From: Bacteroidota bacterium
Lineage (GTDB): Bacteria; Bacteroidota; Ignavibacteria; Ignavibacteriales; Ignavibacteriaceae
Length of the DNA: 55,667 nucleotides
Assembly (NCBI GenBank): GCA_022564295.1
Contig: JADFLR010000027.1
Location: forward strand, 1 to 55,667
Reading direction: 5' to 3'
Positions within the stretch are counted from its first letter, which is position 1. Every line of letters starts with the position of its first letter. A program made the position numbers and the translations under genes. Shown piece after piece: positions 9,382-18,562 of this stretch. The notes under the pieces were generated by a model. The model did no database searches and was not told the origin of the DNA. It saw nothing but the letters and a program-made list of their open reading frames with translations.

Positions 9382-12093
9382 CTATTTCAATAAGATCATT
9401 TTTTTTGTTTGTACAAAACTCTGTCCTGAGCTTGCCGAAGGATCACCTGCCTGAAGTTTGTAAAAATAAATTCCACTTGATAGATTGATTGCATTGAATA
9501 ATACCTGATGTTTTCCTGCATTCATCTCTTCGTTAACAAGTGTAATTATTTTTTCTCCTAAAAGGTTATACACACTCAATTCTACTTTTGATTTAACAGG
9601 CAAAGCAAATTCAATTACAGTAGATGGATTAAACGGATTTGGGTAATTTTGGTTTAAAGAAAATTCGTGTGGAATAATAGTGAGGTTTTCTTCTTCATCT
9701 TTAATTCCGGTTACTTCACCCATATCTGTTAAAGCTTGCTCAATTGTTTCTATTGCTTCATCCTGTCGCATAAAATACAGTGGGAAATCAAATATGACAA
9801 TACTTAATTCATTTGTTATATGACGAAGTGCTACTGGCTGCCCATGAAAAACGGAAGGCGGATCTTCCGAAGATCTGTAGGTATATAGTGCTTCCGTATC
9901 ACCGTCGTTTAATAACGAGCGAAAGACTTCCATCGAAATAAGATCACCTCCGAAATTAGGAAGCTTAACCGAATCTACTGTTATTGACGGATAGCTTGAA
10001 AGTAAAGGATCGGCACCTTTGAAATCATCAGTTATAGCGTTGTCAACAGTATCGATAAACATATAATCATAAACAAATTCTCCAGGCGAAAAGATTTTCG
10101 TTTGATTTATATTTCCTGAAATACTTTTAATCAACTGCCAGGCGGACATAAGAATATGACCACCGTTTTGCAAATATTTTCTTAATGATAAAGTGTCTTC
10201 TTTTAGTTGGTGTGTTGGATCGCGCACTTCGCTGTGGACTACAACAGTGGAATAAATTGCCATATCCGCATCGCTGATCGCCAGGTTTTGATCTAGACTA
10301 TCAGCGATATCCCATTCTGCACCAACATTAAAATGTGTTAGCAACTGGGTGTAATAATCATCCACTTGCTTGTCGCTCGGGAAAAGTGGAAAGTTACCGG
10401 AACCGTCTTTGCTTGCATCCAAAACTAATATTCCTGAATCGTGGGTTGCAAGTTGTCCTCTCTGCACTTCTGATTGATTGCTGAATTTGTTATCTGTATC
10501 TCTTGCCTGTATTGTGTATTGATAAATAACGTGTGTTTGAACTGTATTATCAATAAAAGTTGTTGGCGTGATGCCAATATCAAACTCAACAATTTCATTC
10601 CCCGGTCCCGTACGAGTTATCAGGTAACCATCTAAATCCAATTCGGTATTTGGAAGCCATGTAAACTGAACTTCCGTTTCTGTAGATGTTGCGTCAAATC
10701 CCTGTGGAACGGCAGGAATATCACTCGGTGTAATTAAAATTTCAGAGGAAAAAATACTTTCGTTGCTGCTTGTATCAATCGCAGAATAGGAAATATAAAT
10801 TGGCTCATCGAGTGTTAAGCCAGTTAAGGTAAATTCTGTAACATTACCTGCGGGAACAATCTCTTCGTAAAAAAGCGAATCAGCAAAACGCCATGCTATA
10901 CGATAGCCGTCAAAATCAGGTTCGGTATTTGTTTTTGTCCACGATAAAAATACATTAGAGCCGTTTCCTTCGTTAACTGCATTCAACGGTGCAGTTGGTG
11001 TTTCTGGTGCCATCGCAAGTATTGCAAGTCCGGCTATATTATTTTTTACAATTCGTGCTACGTAAGGAATGTTTACAAACTTTACTAAATCGAATTCATT
11101 ATGCTGGCGACCATTGTTTCCTGTGCCATCTCCAAATTCGTGTGGCTCCGTAAAACGTACAGCAGTATAACCATTATCAAAAAATGCCTGGTGGTCACCG
11201 CCCCGCCCCGGACGATCGATTGCGGGGATTAAAGTCACAGTCCACGGAACCTCTGTAATATATTGCTCGGCTTTCAATTTCATATATCTTGTAAGTTGTC
11301 TGGAAGAAGATGTTGAGGGTCCGCCTGAAAAATGTCTCACACTTGTACTGTCTGTAATGAATTCACCGTTCGGGCAGGCAGGATTAATACAACCGGTTAT
11401 GTTTCCCACAACATCGTTGGTAATCATGCCATCAATTCTCAGGTTATTATCAAACGCCCAATCGGCATAAGCTGTACTTCCGAATAATCCCTGATCTTCC
11501 CCGGTAACTGTCATTAATATCAAGGTGCTTTCAATTTCATCTGCAAACTGGCTTATAACACGGGCCATTTCCATTGAAACAACCGTTCCGCTTCCGTCGT
11601 CATTGGCCGAGGGAGCAAATGAAGAATTATCGCAATTACTATGGGTTCGTCCGTCCATATGTCCACTGGCTATGAATATTCTGTCGGGCGTTTTACTGCC
11701 GGGAATTGTTGCCAGCACATTTTTATGTGCAGAATTAAAAATACCGCAAACAGTTGCTGGGAACACAAAGAAACTCGGCTGAACACCTCCGCTTGTTTGA
11801 TTGCTGAACTGCTGAAACTTGCTGAATATAAAATTTCTTGCGGCACCAATTCCAAAATTGGCAGATGTAGTATCAGAATTTGTATGACGAGTATGAAAAG
11901 ATACGAGTGTTTGAAGATTAATTAATATACTATCTGTAGATACTGAGTTAATCATTGCTTCAACAATTGGGTTTATGGGTGTGCCCCTGTAATATTTTTG
12001 CTGCTTATCTGCTTGTGCCGGATTTTCTGGTATAATTACAAAACAGAAGGCAAACATAAAGCAGGTATATATAAAAAGTCTATGTTTTAACAT
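9382..12093 (-). CDS. Secreted M28-family metallopeptidase with T9SS sorting domain
   Basis: 903 residues; ATG 12091-12093 follows GGAGTG. Order: signal peptide (1-~28), M28 aminopeptidase domain (~45-360), two fibronectin type III-like domains (~370-560), a ~230-residue domain of Rossmann-like look starting DSGILVLDASKDG, and a T9SS type A domain with NYPNPFNPSTV. Zinc-site residues are visible: H145 and D147 in SGHMDG, D165 in SANDDGSG, and E199/D200 in VTGEDQGLFG. It should remove N-terminal residues from peptides outside the cell. Odd: the extreme tail reads AGDPSASSGQSFVQTKKM, where related tails read AGDFIETKKM; the extra residues come from a dispersed repeat (9420-9443). The final KKMILLK motif is kept, so sorting may still work. 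Confidence 0.92.
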   Translation of the reverse strand: MLKHRLFIYTCFMFAFCFVIIPENPAQADKQQKYYRGTPINPIVEAMINSVSTDSILINLQTLVSFHTRHTNSDTTSANFGIGAARNFIFSKFQQFSNQTSGGVQPSFFVFPATVCGIFNSAHKNVLATIPGSKTPDRIFIASGHMDGRTHSNCDNSSFAPSANDDGSGTVVSMEMARVISQFADEIESTLILMTVTGEDQGLFGSTAYADWAFDNNLRIDGMITNDVVGNITGCINPACPNGEFITDSTSVRHFSGGPSTSSSRQLTRYMKLKAEQYITEVPWTVTLIPAIDRPGRGGDHQAFFDNGYTAVRFTEPHEFGDGTGNNGRQHNEFDLVKFVNIPYVARIVKNNIAGLAILAMAPETPTAPLNAVNEGNGSNVFLSWTKTNTEPDFDGYRIAWRFADSLFYEEIVPAGNVTEFTLTGLTLDEPIYISYSAIDTSSNESIFSSEILITPSDIPAVPQGFDATSTETEVQFTWLPNTELDLDGYLITRTGPGNEIVEFDIGITPTTFIDNTVQTHVIYQYTIQARDTDNKFSNQSEVQRGQLATHDSGILVLDASKDGSGNFPLFPSDKQVDDYYTQLLTHFNVGAEWDIADSLDQNLAISDADMAIYSTVVVHSEVRDPTHQLKEDTLSLRKYLQNGGHILMSAWQLIKSISGNINQTKIFSPGEFVYDYMFIDTVDNAITDDFKGADPLLSSYPSITVDSVKLPNFGGDLISMEVFRSLLNDGDTEALYTYRSSEDPPSVFHGQPVALRHITNELSIVIFDFPLYFMRQDEAIETIEQALTDMGEVTGIKDEEENLTIIPHEFSLNQNYPNPFNPSTVIEFALPVKSKVELSVYNLLGEKIITLVNEEMNAGKHQVLFNAINLSSGIYFYKLQAGDPSASSGQSFVQTKKMILLK
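9420..9443 (-). repeat. Dispersed repeat core inserted in frame in a coding tail
   Basis: CTGTCCTGAGCTTGCCGAAG and its flank form the widespread GAGCTTGNCGAAG-type repeat core, normally found between genes. Here it sits inside the T9SS domain of the M28 peptidase, is a multiple of three long, and adds about eight residues (PSASSGQS). Confidence 0.65.
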
Positions 12094-12630
12094 ATATCAC
12101 TCCGGGTTAATATTTATTAAATTATTTTAATTTCTTAGTAAAACATTTTCTTCTTTTCAGATAGATTGGAGATCAATTTAATTATTAATCTGAAATGAGA
12201 TAAGCGGTAAAGGAATTAAGAAGTTGCTATCTCAATTCATTCAGTACTAGTATTTTTGCAGAGAGTTAAATCTTAGTAGAATTCTATCTGCAATCACAGG
12301 GCGCTGTTTCAGATACTAATTTGGTAAATTAAAAGCACAAAAGCAACAAAAATAAATTAAGTGTTGTAATTTTGGTTTGTGGATAACGGGAATAATGGAA
12401 AAACAAAACCTGATTAACAAGTAATAATTAAATCATTAACCGGAAAGTAAAAAACAATAAATTAGATGAGTACCAGCTTAACTTTTTTAGTGCCCTCAAA
12501 TAACGTTCGAAATTGAAGCGGGTATATATACACTTTTCAAACTTCAAACTTTTAGAACGGTTACTTTGACCGTTTCTTAACAATATTACATTTGATAATA
12601 AGTCTGATGTAATTCAAAAGTCTGATGTAA
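12094..12630. other. Intergenic region, no gene seen
   Basis: About 540 AT-rich bases between two reverse-strand genes. A weak hairpin (AACGGT at 12556-12561 with ACCGTT at 12569-12574) could end the FRG gene transcript. AAGTCTGATGTAAT occurs twice 18 bases apart (12600-12613, 12618-12631), the second copy touching the FRG stop codon. Nothing else is recognised. Confidence 0.5.
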
Positions 12631-13446
12631 TCATTTCATACGATAATTGTACTTAAGCTCTCTGGACAATCCTTCTAAATCTGGAAATAAAGTATATTCA
12701 GAAATTCCCGCCTCTGACAATTGATCCTTTATTATTTTTGATTGAGATGGATCTAATAACAATTGTACGACATTATTTTTATTGTTTTTGAATAAGAATT
12801 GTTCGATACCATCCCTTGATAATCCGTGAACTGTAAAAGTACTTTTCTGAGAACTCAATCTATTATCGAGATAAGTTGGAAGTATTGCAACCGGATATTC
12901 TTGTAAATCTTTATCGTCATATATGAATTTTTCTATTATTGAATCATCTTTATCTTGAATTAGTTTATCTGTATATAAAACTTTATTTATTCCGATAGAT
13001 ATATAATTTAACTTGAACGGGTTGATAACCCAAACAGATGGGGAAATACTATGTTCTAATTTACGTACTGAAAAATATAATGCTATCAAACTTCCTTGCG
13101 TCCAATCTAACAACCTTGTCGGTAATCCGTAATGTTGTTGCAACTGATACCATTCCCATTTATTAAAATTCACATAATCTTTATTAAAACTTCTGGCAGG
13201 ACGAATAAACTCATTGAATAAATTATAAGCGAATGTAATATTATATTTCCAGATTTCATCTCTATATATAGAGGGGACTAACTTATAATCTTTATTAAGT
13301 ACACCACGATACCACAATTCATGATTTCTCCATTTTTTGTTGAGATAATCAATGTAATTAAGATATTCAGCTATACTTTTAATTGCTTCTTTATTTATTA
13401 TTTTCGAGCCACTTTGCTCAAAAAAATCTTCTGTTATTTTTTCCAT
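12631..13446 (-). CDS. FRG-domain protein
   Basis: 271 residues from ATG 13446. The FRG domain is clear: LWYRGVL near residue 44, then QQHYGLPTRLLDWTQGSLIAL at ~103-122 and a following LYFSVRK. The family is named after its F/R/G residues; many members sit near toxins, restriction genes or mobile elements, and an enzymatic role (possibly nucleotide-modifying) is suspected but not shown. No signal peptide, so cytoplasmic. The gene stands alone, is more AT-rich than its neighbours and has a weak ribosome site. It lies 360 bases from the initiator tRNA gene, which suggests acquisition by transfer. A defence role is inference. Confidence 0.8.
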   Translation of the reverse strand: MEKITEDFFEQSGSKIINKEAIKSIAEYLNYIDYLNKKWRNHELWYRGVLNKDYKLVPSIYRDEIWKYNITFAYNLFNEFIRPARSFNKDYVNFNKWEWYQLQQHYGLPTRLLDWTQGSLIALYFSVRKLEHSISPSVWVINPFKLNYISIGINKVLYTDKLIQDKDDSIIEKFIYDDKDLQEYPVAILPTYLDNRLSSQKSTFTVHGLSRDGIEQFLFKNNKNNVVQLLLDPSQSKIIKDQLSEAGISEYTLFPDLEGLSRELKYNYRMK

Positions 13447-13805
13447 TTATTTTTAGTTGAGTTTTAATTTTTTCATAAAGCAAACTTAATTAGTTCTAAT
13501 CAAGCTATCAACTTCGATTATAAAATTTTTAGTTGTACTAAAAACATTAAGAAAACGGTGAGGAGAACCATTTCAAATAATTCAAAATCAATCGATTATA
13601 ATTATCTTCTTACTAAAATGATTCTCCTGTAATTATTAAGATGTCAAACTATCGAGCATCTCAGAAACAAATTTTAGAGATGGGGAAATGGGAAAAATTG
13701 ATTTGTTGAACGATGAAAAGGCTGGGGAGTGTCCACATACGTGTCCTCATCAACAAAAAAATCCTTGCAACTCATTAGGTTACAAGGATTTATGTTTTTT
13801 CATAG
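13447..13805. other. Intergenic region between FRG gene and tRNA
   Basis: About 360 bases. Apart from the tRNA terminator (13754-13791) no gene, integrase fragment or direct repeat of the tRNA 3' end is seen. Confidence 0.5.
13754..13791 (-). terminator. Rho-independent terminator of the tRNA gene
   Basis: On the reverse strand AAATCCTTG and CAAGGATTT form a perfect 9-bp stem (13783-13791 with 13759-13767) followed by seven T. It lies 15 bases past the 3' end of the tRNA. Confidence 0.85.
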
Positions 13806-13878
<73 letters not shown>

Positions 13879-14040
13879 ATATAAAAATCGAATAGTAAAT
13901 ATAACATAAGTGTACTGGGTTGTCAACTTCATTTAACGGTTGCATTTTGCTTTTGAAAGCAAATAAAACATAATTGCACTTCCCCTTCAATATTGATAAT
14001 TTCTTTATCATTTTTATAAATCTTGAGTGCGGAGGAATAA

Positions 14041-16692
14041 ATGCTTATTTACAAATTTCGTTTTTTTAATTGTGCTATTATCATTTCTGTTTTATTAACT
14101 TTTTCCATTCAATCATTTGCGCAACAGGGTATTCAAACTCCCGAAGAGTTTTTCGGTTTTAAACCCGGTACGGATAGAATGCTTTTTACTTACGAGGAAA
14201 TGATAACATATTTCCAAAAGCTTGATGATGCATCTCCAAATCTGAAAATGCTTGAGATTGGTAAAACTCCGATGGGAAAACCGATGTACATTGCATTCAT
14301 GTCTTCCGCAGATAACATAAGCAATCTTGATAATTTAAAAAATATTAACAAAGAATTAGCTTTAAATCCTTCGCTTTCGGAAACTGAAAGAGAAAAATAT
14401 TTTGCTGAAGGGAAAGTGTTTTTTCTCGGCACACTCTCAATGCATTCCGGCGAAGTAGGTCCAAGTCAGGCAGCACCTTTAATCGCGTATGAGTTGATCA
14501 CCTCGAAGGATACGAAAACAGTTAATTATTTAAATAATGTTGTTTATATGATGGTTCCCTGCCACAATCCGGATGGAATGGATATGATTGTTGAGCATTA
14601 TAAAAAATATAAGGGCACAAAATACGAAGGCAGTTCTATGCCGGGTGTGTATCACAAATATGTTGGACACGATAACAACCGCGATTTTGTAACACTTACA
14701 CAGGAAGATACAAAAGTAATTGCGCGTATTTATAATCTCGATTGGTTTCCGCAGGTAATGGTTGAAAAACATCAAATGCGTTCTACGGGTCCGCGCTATT
14801 ATGTACCGCCTCCCCACGATCCTATTGCAGAAAACATTGATGCCGGAATATGGAATTGGAATTGGGTAATTGGTTCTAACCTTATTACCGATATGACAGA
14901 AGCAGGTTTAACGGGAGTATCGCAGCATTACCTTTTCGATGATTATTGGCCCGGCTCAACCGAAACATGTATCTGGAAAAATGTTATCGGCTTTTTAACT
15001 GAATGTGCATCAGTTCATTATGCCAAACCCATTTACATTGAACCGAATGAACTAAGAGTTTCCGGCAAAGGACTTTCGGAATATGAAATAAGTATTAACA
15101 TGCCAAAACCCTGGCCGGGGGGCTGGTGGCGTTTAAGTGATATTGTGGAATACGAGATCGTTTCAACAAAATCAATGCTTAATACAGCATCTATTTATAA
15201 AGATGAAATTCTTAAATACCGGAATGACCTGTGCAGGAAGGAAGTGGAATTGGGGAAAACTTCCGCTCCGTATTATTACATTCTTCCGGGAGTTCAACAC
15301 GATGAAAGTGAGTTGGTTAGACTTGTAAACTTATTGGATGAACACGGTATTAATGTGTATAAGCTTATTAATTCAATTCAGATTAATAATGTAGTATTTA
15401 GTGCCGGCGACATAATTATTCCGTTAGCGCAACCGTTCCGCCCTTTTATTAAGGAAGTTATGGAACGTCAGCAGTATCCTGTTCGTCACTACTCACCTAA
15501 CGGAAAGATAATCAAACCATACGATATTACATCGTGGTCTTTACCGTTGCACAAAGGCGTTACATCGGTTGAGATAAATGAACCGGTAACGATTGCATCA
15601 TCCGATTTGGAAAAAATTGTTTTTCCATTCACACTTAAAAAAGAAATGCCGGAAAATTTCAAAGCTGTAATGTTTTCTTCAAACAACAACGAAAGTTTTA
15701 AAGCAGCATTCCTCGCTAATAAACTTGGTTTGGAAGTTAAAAGGTTAAGTAAAAAAGTATCTGTGAACAATGAAGAAATTCCGGAAGGCAGCTTCATAAT
15801 ATTCAACGGCTCTTCGGGCAAAACTGGTATTGAAAATATTATTAATGAAATGAGTGTGCAGCCGGTTTTTATAAAAGATGATATAGAGTTGGAAACCGAA
15901 AAGATGATGTTACCAAGAATTGCTTTGGTAGAATCAAACTTCCACGATATGGACGCGGGTTGGACACGATTTATTTTCGATAGCTACTTTATCCCTTTTA
16001 CTGTGTTAAAGCCGGGAGAATTTAGTGAATCGGAATTAGCCAAAAATTTTGATGTGATAGTTTTTCCGAGTGAAGACAAATCAATTCTTATGGAAGGCAA
16101 GTATAAATCGAATGATGATTATTTAGTAACAAATTATCCTCCTGAGTTTACAAAAGGAATTGGTAAAAAAGGTATGGAAAAACTTATGAGCTTTTTAGAT
16201 GCAGGCGGAATAATTATCTCATGGGGAAGTTCGACGGAGTTGTTTCTTGGCAAGCTGGAAATAATGCAGAATGATAAAGAAAAAGAAGAATTTCAACTAC
16301 CCATACGCGATGTTTCAAAAAGTTTACAGAAGGATGGATTATATATTCCGGGCTCACTTGTTAAAATTAGTTTAACAGATAATCACCCAATCACGTATGG
16401 AATGGAAGATGAGATAGGAGTTTTCTTTAGAGGCAAACCTGTATTTGCCACATCTTTGCCCCGCTTCGATATGGATAGAAGAGTGATAGCGAAATTTGCT
16501 GAGGAAAATATTCTGCTTAGTGGTTATGCAGAAGAAGAAGAATTCTTAAAGGATAGATCGGCTTTAGTTTGGTTGAAGAAAGGAAAAGGACAGCTAGTGC
16601 TGTTTGGTTTTAATCCACAGTTTAGAGGATCAACAAATGTTTCGTTCAAATTATTGTTTAATTCTCTTTTGCTTCAGAAGATTATTGAATGA
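14041..16692 (+). CDS. Secreted M14-family zinc carboxypeptidase-like protein
   Basis: 883 residues; ATG 14041 follows GGAGGAA. Signal peptide (1-27, ending QSFAQ). The M14 domain covers ~45-340: H135 and E138 in MHSGEVG are the HxxE zinc ligands, NPDG at 176-179, R214 in NNRDF, H244 as third ligand, and E321 in LTECASV as the likely catalytic Glu. The last ~500 residues (a helical linker, then an extracellular region with a Rossmann-like segment near 560-720) are typical of large Bacteroidota-type M14 proteins. No T9SS tail is seen, so it is probably periplasmic or released another way. It should trim C-terminal residues of peptides for nutrition. Standalone gene. Confidence 0.9.
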   Translation: MLIYKFRFFNCAIIISVLLTFSIQSFAQQGIQTPEEFFGFKPGTDRMLFTYEEMITYFQKLDDASPNLKMLEIGKTPMGKPMYIAFMSSADNISNLDNLKNINKELALNPSLSETEREKYFAEGKVFFLGTLSMHSGEVGPSQAAPLIAYELITSKDTKTVNYLNNVVYMMVPCHNPDGMDMIVEHYKKYKGTKYEGSSMPGVYHKYVGHDNNRDFVTLTQEDTKVIARIYNLDWFPQVMVEKHQMRSTGPRYYVPPPHDPIAENIDAGIWNWNWVIGSNLITDMTEAGLTGVSQHYLFDDYWPGSTETCIWKNVIGFLTECASVHYAKPIYIEPNELRVSGKGLSEYEISINMPKPWPGGWWRLSDIVEYEIVSTKSMLNTASIYKDEILKYRNDLCRKEVELGKTSAPYYYILPGVQHDESELVRLVNLLDEHGINVYKLINSIQINNVVFSAGDIIIPLAQPFRPFIKEVMERQQYPVRHYSPNGKIIKPYDITSWSLPLHKGVTSVEINEPVTIASSDLEKIVFPFTLKKEMPENFKAVMFSSNNNESFKAAFLANKLGLEVKRLSKKVSVNNEEIPEGSFIIFNGSSGKTGIENIINEMSVQPVFIKDDIELETEKMMLPRIALVESNFHDMDAGWTRFIFDSYFIPFTVLKPGEFSESELAKNFDVIVFPSEDKSILMEGKYKSNDDYLVTNYPPEFTKGIGKKGMEKLMSFLDAGGIIISWGSSTELFLGKLEIMQNDKEKEEFQLPIRDVSKSLQKDGLYIPGSLVKISLTDNHPITYGMEDEIGVFFRGKPVFATSLPRFDMDRRVIAKFAEENILLSGYAEEEEFLKDRSALVWLKKGKGQLVLFGFNPQFRGSTNVSFKLLFNSLLLQKIIE

Positions 16693-16721
16693 TATATTCA
16701 AGTTGACTAGTCGTTTTGATA

Positions 16722-16772
16722 AACCGTTACGCCAGAGGCGCACAGGTAAAACGGTTAAAGACATTTTTTTAT
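16722..16772 (+). terminator. Possible terminator after the M14 gene
   Basis: AACCGTT (16722-16728) pairs with AACGGTT (16750-16756) around an inner GCC-AGA-GGC hairpin, and seven T follow at ~16764. The gap between stem and T-run is longer than usual, so the call is moderate. Confidence 0.5.
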
Positions 16773-16815
16773 TTCAGTAAACCACAACTTAAGTGCGTGT
16801 TGTATAAGTCTGAAA

Positions 16816-16905
16816 TGTCATTCTGATTGGAGAGAAGCGGAATGAAGAATTTCATCCTTGATAAAATTGAGACACTTCTCCCGATAAATCGGGATCAGTA
16901 TGACA
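16816..16905. repeat. TGTCA...TGACA dispersed palindromic repeat
   Basis: A 90-base element bounded by inverted TGTCA (16816-16820) and TGACA (16901-16905). It starts TGTCATTCTGATTGG and carries a 7-bp inner hairpin (TCCCGAT-AA-ATCGGGA at 16879-16894). Its ends match the element at 30785-30870 and its inner hairpin matches the remnant near 705. Confidence 0.7.
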
Positions 16906-17181
16906 AAACCTGATTGTGCAATAAACTCTTAAGTCGTTTGTTACTTTAGCCATCCCAAACTTTTAATACAGACTTAATTGTCCTGATTATCTATTGCTAT
17001 TTAACAATTATTTCAATAAATATAGTGTGTTGCGGCACATATTTTTGAATCTTAAAGCCATGCCACTCCTTTTGTATTCTTTTTCTATTATAATTACCCT
17101 CAATTATACTTCCTAAATGGACATAAAATTTAAGATGATTACTAAGGGGAATTAATAAATAATTAACCAACAAAATACTTC

Positions 17182-17189
17182 GGGAGGAG
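17182..17189 (+). promoter_or_regulatory. Strong ribosome-binding site facing an ATA codon
   Basis: GGGAGGAG is an excellent Shine-Dalgarno sequence, but a short spacer away there is ATA (17192), not ATG. The next ATG (17213) is 23 bases off. This suggests that the original start codon was ATG and has mutated. Confidence 0.55.
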
Positions 17190-17191
17190 TT

Positions 17192-17632
17192 ATACGTTAT
17201 CTTTCTTATCCGATGGCAGCAATATTGTTGTTCACGTTTTTCTTTTCAACCACAGTATTCGCTCAGGATGAAAGCCCACATATTTTTACTGTCTCAACCT
17301 TTGAGTTTATCTTTCCTGATGATGGCTCAATTGCTGAATGGGATTCACTAAATACTCTATTTATGGAGAATGTAATTAATCAGAATGAGTATATAGTTAG
17401 TCAGAGAGTCCTCAGACATAGGTGGGGAAACAATAGTTTAGATATAGTGTATGTTTCAGAGTATAATTCTTTTACTGATATTGAAAAGGGGCAGGATAGA
17501 AGAACTGAGTTATTCAATTAAGCTTGGGCAACTGACGAAGAACGAGATGCATTTAATGATGCACTGTTTAGGTATTTTGGAAATCGACATTCTGATGAAA
17601 TTTATCAGGAAGTAATGAACCAAAGAAAGTAA
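17192..17632 (+). pseudogene. Small exported protein, decaying (ATA start, in-frame TAA)
   Basis: The frame from 17192 reads IRYLSYPMAAILLFTFFFST..., a complete signal peptide with an Arg n-region ending VFAQ, about 140 codons in all. The start is ATA placed correctly behind GGGAGGAG; the first ATG is at 17213, inside the signal peptide. TAA at 17519-17521 interrupts the frame after RTELFN; it continues in phase as AWATDEERDAFNDALFRYFG and ends at 17632. Two independent defects and no frameshift point to a gene in early decay. If translated from 17213 to 17521 it would give a 102-residue exported product. I do not recognise the domain; the second half is rich in aromatic and acidic residues. 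Confidence 0.65.
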
Positions 17633-17648
17633 AAGTTCAATAATAAAA

Positions 17649-17677
17649 AAAGAGGAGCTGTACTTCAGCTCCTCTTT
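17649..17677 (+). terminator. Rho-independent terminator, possibly bidirectional
   Basis: A perfect 12-bp stem (17649-17660 with 17666-17677; AAAGAGGAGCTG) with loop TACTT. T-rich bases follow on the forward strand and an A-run precedes it, so it can also serve the reverse-strand open frame that ends at 17712. Confidence 0.8.
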
Positions 17678-17711
17678 GTTAAGCTATTTCTATTAAAATA
17701 TTCTTTTCTGC

Positions 17712-17882
17712 TTAACTAGTAACTAATTCTATGATTGTTTTTTTATTCCATGTAAATTCTTTTTTGTAGTTGACAGATATTTGTCTCGGTATGTGTATCT
17801 CTATCGGAACGTTTTGTGTAAAATCGAATGCTAACTGATTAATATTTTTTTTGCGTGAATTCTTTTTGCGGGGTCTGTTCAT
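17712..17882 (-). CDS. Small hypothetical protein
   Basis: 56 residues from ATG 17882 (an upstream TTG at 17897 is possible). The N-terminus is very basic (NRPRKKNSRKKN), followed by a mixed region (NQLAFDFTQ...) with no known domain. The ribosome site is weak. It ends 35 bases from a terminator that could serve it. It could be a real small protein or a chance frame; I lean slightly towards real because of the terminator and the non-random, protein-like composition. Confidence 0.35.
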   Translation of the reverse strand: MNRPRKKNSRKKNINQLAFDFTQNVPIEIHIPRQISVNYKKEFTWNKKTIIELVTS

Positions 17883-18067
17883 TAAATCTGTAACCAAAGT
17901 AAAAGTGATTTATACATCAAAAATTATTAGAAGTGTCTGTTAATTGCCTAACACAAAACTCATTATAATTCTATAATAAGTCAACTAGGAAGGCGAAAAT
18001 ATTTTTAAATATTTTTTTGCAAAGAGTTTGATGTTTTGTGTGAACAGTATTATATTCTTTGGAAAAA

Positions 18068-18095
18068 GAAAGTCCGGCAATTGCCGGACTTTTTG
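18068..18095. terminator. Terminator of the HEAT-repeat gene, palindromic
   Basis: AGTCCGGCAATTGCCGGACT (18071-18090) is a perfect 20-base palindrome flanked by A-rich and T-rich sequence on both sides. It lies just past the stop of the reverse-strand gene at 18119 and can work in either direction. Confidence 0.75.
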
Positions 18096-18118
18096 TCTTC
18101 GTGGAGGCACAGAGATGA

Positions 18119-18562
18119 TTACTTACCTTGTGCTATTAAACCATCTGTTTCTTTTTTATCTGTGTTGTTAAGCTTCTGTCTTAAGTATTCGGCATAAAAA
18201 TTTTGAGCAAGCTTGTTAACACGTTCACTCTCATCAAACCTTCCAGCTTGCTTTACTGCATAGATTGACATTGGTGTGCCTATTTTATAAAGAGCTAGTG
18301 CGGCAGAAATCCTTAATTCTTCATTTATATCGTTATGAAGTATTCGCATTAAGGGGATGATTGCTTCGGTAACTTTTAATTCGCCGAGCATATAAGCACA
18401 ACTGGATTTCAAATGCATATTGTCTGATGTAAGTCCTTCCAGTAAGCTGGCAATCGTACTCTCTTTAACATCCACTTCCGATTTACTATCACCGGCAAAT
18501 GTTGTGCTTGATAACAAAAGTAATAAAAGCGTTAAAGCTAAAATTCTTGTAAAGTGTTTCAT
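18119..18562 (-). CDS. Exported HEAT-repeat protein
   Basis: 147 residues. The start at ATG 18562 is chosen because GGAGAG lies 4 bases before it; the upstream ATG 18574 overlaps that site. A signal peptide (LALTLLLLLLSSTTFAG) is followed by two to three HEAT-like repeats (~40-110: LLEGLTSDNMHLKSSCAYML, IIPLMRILHND... ISAALALYKIG) and a charged tail. HEAT repeats bind partner proteins; the partner is unknown. Probably periplasmic. It is transcribed alone, with a strong palindromic terminator. Confidence 0.8.
   Translation of the reverse strand: MKHFTRILALTLLLLLLSSTTFAGDSKSEVDVKESTIASLLEGLTSDNMHLKSSCAYMLGELKVTEAIIPLMRILHNDINEELRISAALALYKIGTPMSIYAVKQAGRFDESERVNKLAQNFYAEYLRQKLNNTDKKETDGLIAQGK

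Larger units (their letters stand above)
16693..17181. other. Intergenic region, no gene seen
   Basis: About 490 bases after the M14 gene holding a possible terminator and the 90-base repeat at 16816-16905. No open frame with a ribosome site is seen in the rest. Confidence 0.55.

Noticed and set aside
12600-12631. Two copies of AAGTCTGATGTAAT as an att site or regulatory repeat
   Set aside because: Only two copies 18 bases apart at a gene end; a simple slippage duplication is enough.
13447-13805. Integrated element between the FRG gene and tRNA-fMet
   Set aside because: No integrase, no direct repeat of the tRNA end and no second mobile gene are visible.
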